From: an uncultured Eubacteriales bacterium
GTDB lineage: Bacteria; Bacillota_A; Clostridia; Christensenellales; Aristaeellaceae
Length of the DNA stretch: 13,411 nucleotides
Direction: 5' to 3'
NCBI GenBank assembly: GCA_902766515.1
Contig: CACXEB010000326.1
Span: 1-13,411 of the forward strand
Shown: positions 7,020-13,411 of the stretch, piece after piece
Numbering within the stretch: position 1 is the first letter of the stretch
Layout of the letters: the number at the start of each line of letters is the position of its first letter
The notes under the pieces: model-generated
Told to the model about the DNA's origin: nothing
Databases searched by the model: none
The model's input: only the letters and a program-made list of their open reading frames with translations
Made by a program: the position numbers and the translations under genes

Positions 7020-8141
7020 TCAGGCGGGCAGCGTGCCGCCGCATTTTTCCGCCAGCAGCCGGCAGAAGAGGTCCTCGTCCACGGGCAGGCTGACCCAGCC
7101 CCCGCCGGTCCAGTCAGACAGGTGGATGGCGTTGGAGATCTCCAGCCCGTTGATCCCCTCGCGGCCGTCTGCCAGGAGCGGTGTGCCGTGCAGGATCGCG
7201 TCGCAGAAGTTGGTCATGACGCCGACATGGGATGTATAGACGCCCTCCGTCGGGATGTCCTGCGCGCTGACCTTGGGCTTGCCGAGGCCTTTGGTCCAGG
7301 TGCGGTTGAACTCATGCTCGTCCATCTCCAGCTGGTCCAGGTGCAGTCTGCCGTTTTCCACGACCAGCCGGCCCCGGGTGCCGTCGATTTCGAGGCGGTT
7401 GGTGCCGGGGGCGTCGATGACGGTGGTGATATAGGTGCCGATGGCGCCGTTGGTGTATTCTGCCATCGCGATGACATCGTCCTCGACCTCGATGCGGCGG
7501 TGGCGGCCGTAATAGACCTGGGAGCGGATGCGGCTGGGCATGCCGACGATCCACTGCCACATATCCAGGTTATGCGGATTCTGGTTGAGCAGCACGCCGC
7601 CGCCCTCCCCGCGCCAGGTGGCGCGCCAGTCACCCTGGTCATAGTAGGACTGGGACCGGTACCAGTTGGTGATCAGCCAGTGCGTGTGCACGATATCGCC
7701 CAGGACGCCGCTTTTCACCAGCTCGCGGGCCTTGATGAAGGCGGGGTCCGTCCGCTGGTTGAAATCCATGGCGAATTTCAGCTCCGGGTGGGCAGCCGCT
7801 GCGGCGTTCATGGCCCGTACCTGGCGGGTATAGACGCCGGCGGGCTTTTCGACCAGAGTATGCAGTCCGGCATTCAGCGCCTCAATGGCGAGGGACGGAT
7901 GCAGGTAATGCGGGGTGCAGATGTGCACGGCATCCGCAGCGCCGGAGCGGATCAGCTGCTCCGCCGTATCAAAATACCTGACCGTATCGCCCAGCCGCTC
8001 TTTTGCCGCGGCCAGGCGCTTCGGGTCCGTGTCCGCGATGGCGGTCAGGCGCAGGTTGGGCGTCAGCCCGTCGAGCATCTTCCCCACGTGCTGGCTGCCG
8101 ATCTTGCCATAGCCGATCAGGCCGTACCGTACCTGTTCCAT
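7020..8141 (-). CDS. Gfo/Idh/MocA-family NAD(P)-dependent sugar oxidoreductase (copy A)
   Basis: This 373-residue cytoplasmic oxidoreductase is paralogous to the next gene. The Rossmann motif is YGLIGYGKIGSQH at about 6-18. The signature LVEKPAGV has Lys99, and the substrate-domain segment GEGGGVLLNQNPHNLDMW places the catalytic His at 190 and Asp at 193. The GGG plus NPHNLD version is common in sugar and inositol dehydrogenases of this family. GGAGGAGG ends 9 bases before the ATG at 8141, and only 4 bases separate it from the upstream TIM-barrel gene. Having two complete paralogs back to back, next to a TIM-barrel isomerase, suggests either an oxidising and a reducing member of one redox cycle or two substrates. 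Which copy does what is unknown. Confidence 0.93.
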   Translation of the reverse strand: MEQVRYGLIGYGKIGSQHVGKMLDGLTPNLRLTAIADTDPKRLAAAKERLGDTVRYFDTAEQLIRSGAADAVHICTPHYLHPSLAIEALNAGLHTLVEKPAGVYTRQVRAMNAAAAAHPELKFAMDFNQRTDPAFIKARELVKSGVLGDIVHTHWLITNWYRSQSYYDQGDWRATWRGEGGGVLLNQNPHNLDMWQWIVGMPSRIRSQVYYGRHRRIEVEDDVIAMAEYTNGAIGTYITTVIDAPGTNRLEIDGTRGRLVVENGRLHLDQLEMDEHEFNRTWTKGLGKPKVSAQDIPTEGVYTSHVGVMTNFCDAILHGTPLLADGREGINGLEISNAIHLSDWTGGGWVSLPVDEDLFCRLLAEKCGGTLPA

Positions 8142-8145
8142 GGGG

Positions 8146-8913
8146 TCAGGCCTCCTCCCAGAGCTGTTTGAGCAGCGCGACGGACCGGGGCCCTTCCTCA
8201 GCGAGGGCGTCGCACCGGCCTTCGATGCTGATGGTGCCGGCGTAGCCGGTCTTCTTCATGGCCGCGAACATGCGCACGTAGCGCTCGTCCCGTTCCAGCG
8301 GGATGCAGCGGCCTTCGGCGGTGGCGATATGGGCATGGCAGATGCCGCCGACGCGCACGATCTCATCCATGGCCTCGTGCTCCACCGCCATATGATAGAA
8401 GTCCGCCAGCAGCCGCGTGTGCGGCAGGTGGACCGCCGCGGCCAGGGCTGCGCCTTCCGCCAGGCAGTTGATCATGTTGGTTTCCGTTTTGTTCAGCGGT
8501 TCCACCACCAGGGTGACGCCGTGGCGGCCGGCGATGGGATCCATCAGCGAGGTGATCTCCACCAGCCGCCGGAAGGCGTCGCCGTAGGACATGCCTTCCG
8601 GCCGGACGCGGCTCCTGCCGCTGCCGAACACGGCGATGCGCCCGCCGAGCGCTTCCACGCGGGCAAAGGCGCGCTCCAGATAGGCTTCGACCATGCCGTC
8701 CGTCGTGCCGGGGGCCAGCAGGGACAATTCCTTCGGCAGCAGCAGGTTGAAGCTGGGTGTGGGCAGACCGGCGCGGCGCACCCGCTCCTTCAGGTCCGCA
8801 AAGGCTTCGTCGGTCAGGGCGGCGATGCCGTTGACCGGCAGTTCCAGGTAATCAAATCCCGCCCGGGCGGCTTCTTCAATCCTGTCGGGCTTCGCGCAAA
8901 AACCGATCTTCAT
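8146..8913 (-). CDS. Sugar phosphate isomerase/epimerase-like TIM-barrel protein (Hyi/DTE-like)
   Basis: This 255-residue cytoplasmic TIM-barrel protein belongs to the xylose-isomerase-like superfamily and resembles hydroxypyruvate isomerase and ketose 3-epimerases. The four usual metal ligands can be placed: Glu138 in VVEPLNKTETN, Asp171 in LADFYHM, His193 or His195 in CHAHIATAE, and Glu231 in SIEGR. The start has AAAGGA 7 bases upstream. Its ATG overlaps the stop codon of the heparinase-fold gene in a 4-base ATGA, so the two are translationally coupled. Lying between the lyase and two Gfo/Idh/MocA dehydrogenases, it could isomerise the released sugar or act as a keto-sugar lyase/hydratase as described for YcjR-type proteins. 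It keeps a full ligand set, unlike the second TIM-barrel gene of the cluster. Confidence 0.88.
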   Translation of the reverse strand: MKIGFCAKPDRIEEAARAGFDYLELPVNGIAALTDEAFADLKERVRRAGLPTPSFNLLLPKELSLLAPGTTDGMVEAYLERAFARVEALGGRIAVFGSGRSRVRPEGMSYGDAFRRLVEITSLMDPIAGRHGVTLVVEPLNKTETNMINCLAEGAALAAAVHLPHTRLLADFYHMAVEHEAMDEIVRVGGICHAHIATAEGRCIPLERDERYVRMFAAMKKTGYAGTISIEGRCDALAEEGPRSVALLKQLWEEA

Positions 8914-10943
8914 GGCTCTGTCCTTTCTATCCTGTCGCCGTCGATGTGCAGGACGGTGTGGTACCGGCCCCCGATGCTCACTGAGGCGCTGTCACTGTGT
9001 ACTTGAATCCGGGCTGTGCAGTCCTCCGGCGCGATGACGAACACGGCGCTGAAGGGAGCCGGCCCCTGCAGCCGCAGGCTCAGCTGGGGCGCGGGGACGC
9101 GCAGGCTGTAGCCGTAGCTGACCCATCCGCCGATGGGATCCTCGCTGCCGCAGCGCACGACCGGCGTGACGGGCGCGTCCGCGGTGAAGGCAGCCAGGTA
9201 GCGGCGGGCCTTCGGCGTGGTGTAGGTCCACCGCCCGTCCTGCTGCACCAGATCGCCGGGGGCAAACTGCCAGGTCAGCCGGAAATCGTGGGGGCTCAGT
9301 CCCAGGCCGGTCACCCGGTCGAAGACCACATAGACGTCCTGCTCCAGCCGGACTGCCGTCCGCCGGTGGTAGACCGGGTCGTCGGTAAACACGTAGCCGT
9401 TGTGGCTCACGTCGATGACCGCGTACTGCGCGGTTTCCTCAAAGCGGTGCAGGAACAGCCGGACCCCGCGCACGCGGGAGACGTTCGGTACCGCGCCCAT
9501 CGTCAGGTCGTCCACATAAAGCGTGTTGTGGGCGAGCGCGCCGGTAAAGTAATGCCGCCAGTCCTTCCAGATGGACTGGTTGTAGATGTACCGCCCGCTG
9601 TCCAGCAGGATATCCTCCCCGGCGATCTGCAGCTCGAAATGGCCGGTGTCGTTGTGGCTGTGGGTGCTCTTTTCCCCGCGCTCCAGCTGCACGCCGTGAA
9701 TATGCATGTAGCTGTCCTCCGGCCCCCAGCCCGTGCGCATGATGTGGATCCCCGCTTCCGTCATGCTGAAATTGCGCTCAACGGGGGGATGGCCGGCCCG
9801 GCGGCCCGTGGCGGCCCAGAGGAAGTCGCCACGGCCCGTCCACTCCGCCATCTGGCGGAACCAGGCGCGCATCTCGTTGAGATCCAGCGGATCCATCGAA
9901 AGGTTCATGCCCTCGTACAGGGATGTGTCACTGCGCCGGGCCAGCAGGTCGTCCCGGTCGGCGTCGCCGATCATCGGGGTGGAGAAATCCGGCTTGAGCT
10001 GACGGAGGATGAATTCGCAGGCGCGCGTCAGCGCGGGCCGGGCGTAGGGCGGGACCGGAATGCCGTTCAGCTCACAGAGCCGGACGCACTGGAAATAGCT
10101 GATGGCGGCGACCATGTGATAGATGCTCGTCCGCTCCATGTGGACGCCGTCGTTGTCAAAGGAATACCTGAGCTCGTGCATGACGCGCTGGTAACCGCAG
10201 CGGAACCACGTACCAGCGCGGTCCAATTCGGGAAACAGGATCGCCGCCTGCAGCAGCGCGCCGGATTCCATCGTCAGCCAGTTGGAGCTTTTTTCGTGGT
10301 TCGTGTAGTGGGTCACCAGGTAGTCCGCGTGCTGGCGGATGGCGTCGAGGTACAGCGTCCAGCCTTCGCCGTCGAACGCCCCGCTGCCCCTGAAAGCGGT
10401 CAGGCAGGGCAGGAAGGCCGTGTACAGGCGCATGGCGGTCTCGATATGCCGCCAGGGGTAGCTGGGATACTGGTGCGCTTTGATATAGCCTTCTTCGTCC
10501 TGCAGGAAATCGGCCAGCGGCCATGCCCGGAGGAAGCTGCGGAGCAGGCTGAGCGCCTTGCGGGGATACCGCTCATCACCGGTGATCGCGTACGCGCGGG
10601 CCAGCGGCTGCCAGAAGATGAACCGGTACAGGCTCCAGCTCCACTCATTGTCATGCGCGGCGTCCGTGGTCGGATTGAAATGCCAGTCGACGCCGTCCGG
10701 GAAGGTATAGCCGTACAGGGTGTCGTGCATGACCTCCTCGGCGTCTTCGACCAGCCGGTCATCGCGGCACGCCCGGAGGTCCTCCAGGCTGAACAGGTAT
10801 GTGGGCGCCGTGCGGCTGCGGAAATGCCGGAGAATGGCTTCGGCCGCGCCCGCGTCGTCGCCGGCCGCGTGCAGGTCAGCCGCCCCGAGGAGCGACGGAT
10901 GGTCCAGGCGGACCAGTGAAACGAGATCATGCTGCCAGGCCAT
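8910..10943 (-). CDS. Heparinase II/III-family polysaccharide lyase, cytoplasmic
   Basis: This 677-residue protein has an N-terminal alpha/alpha-toroid domain and a C-terminal beta-sandwich, as in heparinase II/III-type lyases (PL12/15/17/21-like). Typical segments are YTFPDGVDWHFNPT at about 79-92, EKSSNWLTMESGAL with candidate charge-neutralising Asn221, HMERTSIYHM with candidate catalytic Tyr275, THSHNDTGHFEL with His428/His430, LLDSGRYIYN and AHNTLYVDD at about 471-479. Lyases of this fold cleave uronate-containing polysaccharides by beta-elimination. There is no signal peptide: the protein begins MAWQHDLVSL, so it should act on imported oligosaccharides. The ATG at 10943 is chosen because AAAGGAG lies 7 bases upstream; the frame is open to 11048, but that would cross the SBP stop and an intergenic hairpin. 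The substrate (glycosaminoglycan, alginate, ulvan, rhamnogalacturonan or other) cannot be decided from sequence. Confidence 0.88.
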   Translation of the reverse strand: MAWQHDLVSLVRLDHPSLLGAADLHAAGDDAGAAEAILRHFRSRTAPTYLFSLEDLRACRDDRLVEDAEEVMHDTLYGYTFPDGVDWHFNPTTDAAHDNEWSWSLYRFIFWQPLARAYAITGDERYPRKALSLLRSFLRAWPLADFLQDEEGYIKAHQYPSYPWRHIETAMRLYTAFLPCLTAFRGSGAFDGEGWTLYLDAIRQHADYLVTHYTNHEKSSNWLTMESGALLQAAILFPELDRAGTWFRCGYQRVMHELRYSFDNDGVHMERTSIYHMVAAISYFQCVRLCELNGIPVPPYARPALTRACEFILRQLKPDFSTPMIGDADRDDLLARRSDTSLYEGMNLSMDPLDLNEMRAWFRQMAEWTGRGDFLWAATGRRAGHPPVERNFSMTEAGIHIMRTGWGPEDSYMHIHGVQLERGEKSTHSHNDTGHFELQIAGEDILLDSGRYIYNQSIWKDWRHYFTGALAHNTLYVDDLTMGAVPNVSRVRGVRLFLHRFEETAQYAVIDVSHNGYVFTDDPVYHRRTAVRLEQDVYVVFDRVTGLGLSPHDFRLTWQFAPGDLVQQDGRWTYTTPKARRYLAAFTADAPVTPVVRCGSEDPIGGWVSYGYSLRVPAPQLSLRLQGPAPFSAVFVIAPEDCTARIQVHSDSASVSIGGRYHTVLHIDGDRIERTEP

Positions 10944-10950
10944 ATCAGGT

Positions 10951-10957
10951 CTCCTTT
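10951..10957 (-). promoter_or_regulatory. Ribosome binding site deciding the heparinase-family start
   Basis: AAAGGAG lies 7 bases before the ATG at 10943. It rules out the longer in-frame reading that begins at 11048 inside the SBP gene. Confidence 0.8.
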
Positions 10958-10980
10958 GATCAGTCTTGTCGGATACAGGT

Positions 10981-11011
10981 CCCCGCGAAGCGGGCGGGCC
11001 GCTTCGCGGGG
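10981..11011 (-). promoter_or_regulatory. 13-bp intercistronic hairpin after the SBP gene, no U-tract
   Basis: The arms CCCCGCGAAGCGG and its exact complement form a 13-bp perfect stem with a 5-base loop, beginning 8 bases past the SBP stop codon. In the minus direction it is followed by ACCTGTATCC and on the plus side by GAAATCAGGT, so neither side has the T-run of an intrinsic terminator. Such hairpins behind the first, highly needed binding-protein cistron usually protect its mRNA end from 3' exonucleases or cause partial read-through. Either would raise SBP levels over the enzymes downstream. This function is inference; the structure is directly visible. Confidence 0.75.
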
Positions 11012-11019
11012 AAATCAGG

Positions 11020-12642
11020 TCAGTTCGCCATGAAGGCGTCGTAGGCATCCTGCTTGTACTGGATGGCGCGGCTCAGGCCGAACGCTTCCATCTGGGCCAC
11101 GTAGGCCTTCCAGGTTTCATCGTTCAGTTCCGCCTGGCCGGTGATCCACTTGGCTTCCATCTCTTCCTTGTAGGTCTTCATGTTGTTGGCGATGGTGGCG
11201 AAGTCGTCCGCATCATCGGTGGCGATGGCGGCGCCGGCGGGATACATATACTCGCCGAAGTCCGTCCTGGTCCACAGCTTCATGCCGGCGATCTGCGCGG
11301 TGTAACCGTAGTACTGGTCATTCACGCGGGTATCCTGCACCACGGGGCCGTTCTGGTGGCCGCGGGCATAGATGCTCAGCGCGGCGGCGATGCCCAGGCC
11401 GTCCGGGTTGTGGAGCACGACGTCCGTGAAGGTGGGATAGCCGTCCACCATGTTGTAGCTTTCGCCCTCGATGCCGAAGCAGTTGATCATGTGGCCTTCA
11501 TCAGAGTACATCCAGTCGAGCAGCCACAGCGCGGCTTCGAGCTTTTCGCCGCCCTCGTCCGCCAGGCGCTTGGAGATCGCGGCGGAGGCGCCGGAGGCGT
11601 CATACAGGCCGTTCATCTTGGAGAACTTGGCGTTCTGGCCCTTCACGCTGGTCACGGGCACGGTGGTCACCATGTCGCTCTCGTCCTGGATCTTGCCGTC
11701 AGCCAGCAGGTTGGGGAAGATGTTGGAGGCGCCGCCGCCGCAGGCGTCATAGGTGGCGAAGGCGTTGCCGGCAGCCATCAGGCCGCGGCCGTCGTTGGCC
11801 TTGGTGTGGGTCAGGTAATCCTGGTCGAACAGCTGGTCCTTGTACCAGGTGCGCATGGCCTTCAGGTACTCATCGCGGCTGTCCTCGGTCAGGCCGTACT
11901 TGACCACGCCGTCTTCCACATAGTAATCCCAGAAGTTGTCGAAGCCGGGGGCGAAGATCTGGTTCATCCACTCGGTGCGGGTGATGAAGGGCACCATGTC
12001 CGGGTGCGCTTCCTTCACGGCGCGGAGCACGGTATCCCACTCTTCGAAGGTCTCGGGCACTTCGAGGTTGAGCTCGCGGAGGATGTCGCCGCGCATATAG
12101 AAGCCGGAGGTGAACAGGCAGTTGTTGTTCTCGTAGGTGGTGCCGCGCAGGAACGGGAACACGTAGTAGTCGCCGTCAGCGGTTTTGACCGCTTTGTCGA
12201 TATCCACTTCGTTGTCCAGGATCGCCTTCAGGTGCGGGGTCTTGCCGCTGGCGATGGCGTCGTTCAGGGGCATGATGATCTCATCCGCGATCGCTGCGGA
12301 CGCGCCGCCGGAATAGGCGGTCCAGCTGTATTCCACGATGTCGGGCATCTCGTCCGGGGTCGCGGTCAGCATGTTGAACTCGGTGCCTTCCTGGCCGGCG
12401 GCGGGATGGATGAATTCGATCTCAATGCCGGTGGCATCGTGGACCGCCTGGTACCACTTGGTCTGGGCCAGGTTTTCGACGGGCTTGCCGTCGACGCTGA
12501 CGCCCTTCAGGTTCTCATGCAGCTTGACCCACCAGGTCAGCTTGACGCCGGCATAGGGCTTGTCGTCCGCGGCAAGGGCCGGTACGGCAAACATCGCGGC
12601 CAGCATCATCAGGGACAGGGACAATGCGAGCAGTCTTTTCAT
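11020..12642 (-). CDS. Extracellular carbohydrate-binding protein of ABC transporter (LplA/YtcQ-like)
   Basis: This 540-residue solute-binding protein probably captures the oligosaccharide outside the membrane for the permease pair at 4119-5984. Its length suits the large LplA/YtcQ class. The N-terminus is a clear Sec signal peptide: Lys-Arg, a hydrophobic run at about 4-20, then PALA with cleavage predicted after Ala24. There is no lipobox cysteine near the cleavage site, unlike most Gram-positive binding proteins. The mature part begins with a short linker and the strand VKLTWWVKLHEN, followed by family-like blocks such as FNMLTATPDEMPDI and AALWLLDWMYSDEGHMINCFGIEGESY. A good GGAG site lies 8 bases before the ATG at 12642, in an A-rich unstructured leader. 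The gene is bracketed by two hairpins. It is separated from its permeases by four enzyme genes, an unusual order. Specificity is unknown. Confidence 0.9.
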   Translation of the reverse strand: MKRLLALSLSLMMLAAMFAVPALAADDKPYAGVKLTWWVKLHENLKGVSVDGKPVENLAQTKWYQAVHDATGIEIEFIHPAAGQEGTEFNMLTATPDEMPDIVEYSWTAYSGGASAAIADEIIMPLNDAIASGKTPHLKAILDNEVDIDKAVKTADGDYYVFPFLRGTTYENNNCLFTSGFYMRGDILRELNLEVPETFEEWDTVLRAVKEAHPDMVPFITRTEWMNQIFAPGFDNFWDYYVEDGVVKYGLTEDSRDEYLKAMRTWYKDQLFDQDYLTHTKANDGRGLMAAGNAFATYDACGGGASNIFPNLLADGKIQDESDMVTTVPVTSVKGQNAKFSKMNGLYDASGASAAISKRLADEGGEKLEAALWLLDWMYSDEGHMINCFGIEGESYNMVDGYPTFTDVVLHNPDGLGIAAALSIYARGHQNGPVVQDTRVNDQYYGYTAQIAGMKLWTRTDFGEYMYPAGAAIATDDADDFATIANNMKTYKEEMEAKWITGQAELNDETWKAYVAQMEAFGLSRAIQYKQDAYDAFMAN

Positions 12643-12670
12643 GGGGGTTCTCCTTCTTTTGTTTTATTTT

Positions 12671-12690
12671 ATCGGCGGCGGACCGCCAAT
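12671..12690 (-). promoter_or_regulatory. Small hairpin in the leader between the upstream oxidoreductase and the SBP gene
   Basis: In the minus direction ATTGGCGG and CCGCCGAT form an 8-bp stem (one T-G wobble) with the loop TCCG. It is followed by an A-rich stretch and then the SBP ribosome binding site. It has no U-tract and so is unlikely to be a terminator. It may be a processing or 5'-stabilising element for the SBP mRNA. Confidence 0.45.
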
Positions 12691-12708
12691 AATTCGATAG
12701 GATCCGGG

Positions 12709-13411
12709 TCACAGCCCGATGCCGGCCTCAGCGGGCAGCTGCCCGGCGGCGGCGCAGCGGGTCAGGGCTTCCTCGAGGCCCCTGACGCAGGGGAAACGGT
12801 CGCCCTCCTCCTCCAGCCAGTCGATGCGGTCGGCGGGGATGTTCCGGACCGGGAATGGCTGGACCATCCAGACCGCTTTCAGGTGGGACAGGCCCGCCAG
12901 CGGCCCGCAAAGGGGAGCTTCGCCGCCGCGGACGGCCGCTATGGCGTCGTACAGCTTCTGCATCGGCGGGGTGTCCGGGGAATACACAATGGTTTCGCCG
13001 CTGTCTGTGACGGCCTGGAAGGGTTTGCCCCGGCCCCAGGTGAGGACAGCGTGCTCAAAAACGATGCGGCCCTCCTGGCCGAGGTTTTTGGTCCGGAGCG
13101 GATGGGCCGTGTAGTAGCACAGCGGGACTCCCTCTTCCGTCCGGAAGCGAAGAAAGGCGATATCGTAGTTCTCTACGCCTGGATTGCCGCGGTACAATGC
13201 GCCTTCCGCGTCCCGGAGCGGCACGGCTTCCGCCATCGTGGGTCCCAGCAGGAAGGTCATCAGCTGGAAGTTGTGCGCGCAGGCGTTCATGAAGGGACTG
13301 TCGAAGACCGGGCTTCCGTTCAGGGAGATGCGTCCCGCCCAGGCGCTGCGGGCATAGTATTTTTCGCCGCGGCGCATGGCGTGTACGCAGCCCGCCTCCT
13401 TCGGCGCGCCG
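12709..13411 (-). CDS. Gfo/Idh/MocA-family oxidoreductase, 5' part beyond the right edge
   Basis: The last 233 residues of a third oxidoreductase are visible; the frame stays open to the window edge, so the N-terminal Rossmann domain lies outside. The visible part is the C-terminal substrate domain. KYYARSAWAGRI and SPFMNACAHNFQLMTFLLG place the conserved active-site His of the family, followed by beta strands (IVFEHAVLTWGRG, ETIVYSPD) and a closing helix with HLKAVWMVQ. An ATG at 13377 exists, but upstream codons (ending in VHAM) continue without a stop and a start there would remove the cofactor domain, so a longer gene is preferred. The 66-base gap to the SBP gene contains a hairpin and no clear promoter, so this gene is probably in the same operon. 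Its substrate domain looks different from those of copies A and B, suggesting a different substrate. Confidence 0.85.
   Translation of the reverse strand, partial: GAPKEAGCVHAMRRGEKYYARSAWAGRISLNGSPVFDSPFMNACAHNFQLMTFLLGPTMAEAVPLRDAEGALYRGNPGVENYDIAFLRFRTEEGVPLCYYTAHPLRTKNLGQEGRIVFEHAVLTWGRGKPFQAVTDSGETIVYSPDTPPMQKLYDAIAAVRGGEAPLCGPLAGLSHLKAVWMVQPFPVRNIPADRIDWLEEEGDRFPCVRGLEEALTRCAAAGQLPAEAGIGL

Noticed and set aside
8997..10919. A 640-codon open frame on the plus strand opposite the heparinase-family gene
   Set aside because: The minus strand carries the recognisable lyase with a ribosome binding site; the plus translation shows no motif.
10981..11011. The strong hairpin as an intrinsic terminator
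   Set aside because: No T-run follows on either strand, and the downstream genes continue in the same direction with tight spacing.
10944..11048. N-terminal extension of the heparinase-family protein that could hide a signal peptide
   Set aside because: The extra 35 residues are Pro/Arg/Ser-rich without a hydrophobic core, overlap the SBP gene and run through a strong hairpin; an ideal ribosome binding site supports 10943.
12643..12708. A promoter in front of the SBP gene (TGTGAC with a possible -10 around TATCGA or AATTAT)
   Set aside because: No pair of boxes with acceptable match and 16-18 base spacing; left unannotated.
1..13411. CRISPR arrays, tRNA/rRNA genes, insertion sequences, riboswitches
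   Set aside because: No regularly spaced repeats, no transposase motifs, no recognisable RNA gene; the space is almost fully occupied by minus-strand genes and no gap exceeds about 135 bases.

Overview
The window is one compact carbohydrate-catabolism cluster in which every gene lies on the minus strand, so transcription runs from the right edge to the left. GC content is high (roughly 60% or more by eye). Nearly every gene has a strong AGGAGG-type ribosome binding site 6-10 bases from its start. The transporter is a CUT1 type of the LplABC/YtcQ-YteP kind with no ATPase encoded alongside. Together these suggest a high-GC Bacillota (Clostridia-like, gut or rumen) genome. That placement is inference from gene families and signals, not from a marker gene.

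Order in the direction of transcription: the 3' part of a Gfo/Idh/MocA oxidoreductase cut by the right edge (12709-13411); an extracellular solute-binding protein (11020-12642); a cytoplasmic heparinase II/III-fold polysaccharide lyase (8910-10943); a TIM-barrel sugar isomerase/epimerase (8146-8913); two adjacent Gfo/Idh/MocA oxidoreductases (7020-8141 and 5986-6993); two ABC permeases (5016-5984 and 4119-5003); a YiaK/DlgD-type 2,3-diketo-L-gulonate reductase (3114-4115); a second TIM-barrel isomerase (2315-3100); and a PreA-like FMN/4Fe-4S oxidoreductase (1093-2322). A clear intrinsic terminator (1030-1061) ends this operon. A separate consensus-like sigma-70/sigma-A promoter (988-1016) then drives an AraC-family regulator (69-959).

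From the SBP gene to the PreA-like gene, spacings are 76 bases once and otherwise 26 bases or less, with several overlaps, which supports a single polycistronic unit. A 13-bp hairpin without a U-tract lies between the SBP gene and the rest and probably sets the excess of SBP over downstream products. A smaller hairpin precedes the SBP gene.

Working model (inference): an oligosaccharide, probably containing uronate, is captured by the SBP and imported through the two permeases with a shared ATPase encoded elsewhere. It is then cut inside the cell by the heparinase-fold lyase and processed by an unusually redox-heavy set: three Gfo/Idh/MocA enzymes, two TIM-barrel isomerase/lyase-like proteins, a diketogulonate-type reductase and an iron-sulfur flavoprotein. 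No classical glycoside hydrolase, sugar kinase or aldolase is present in the window. The paired Gfo/Idh/MocA and TIM-barrel genes resemble the keto-sugar (oxidise, eliminate, hydrate, reduce) routes of glycoside cleavage. The PreA-like protein lacks the active-site cysteine expected of pyrimidine dehydrogenases, so its substrate is open. These two points are the most interesting features of the window.
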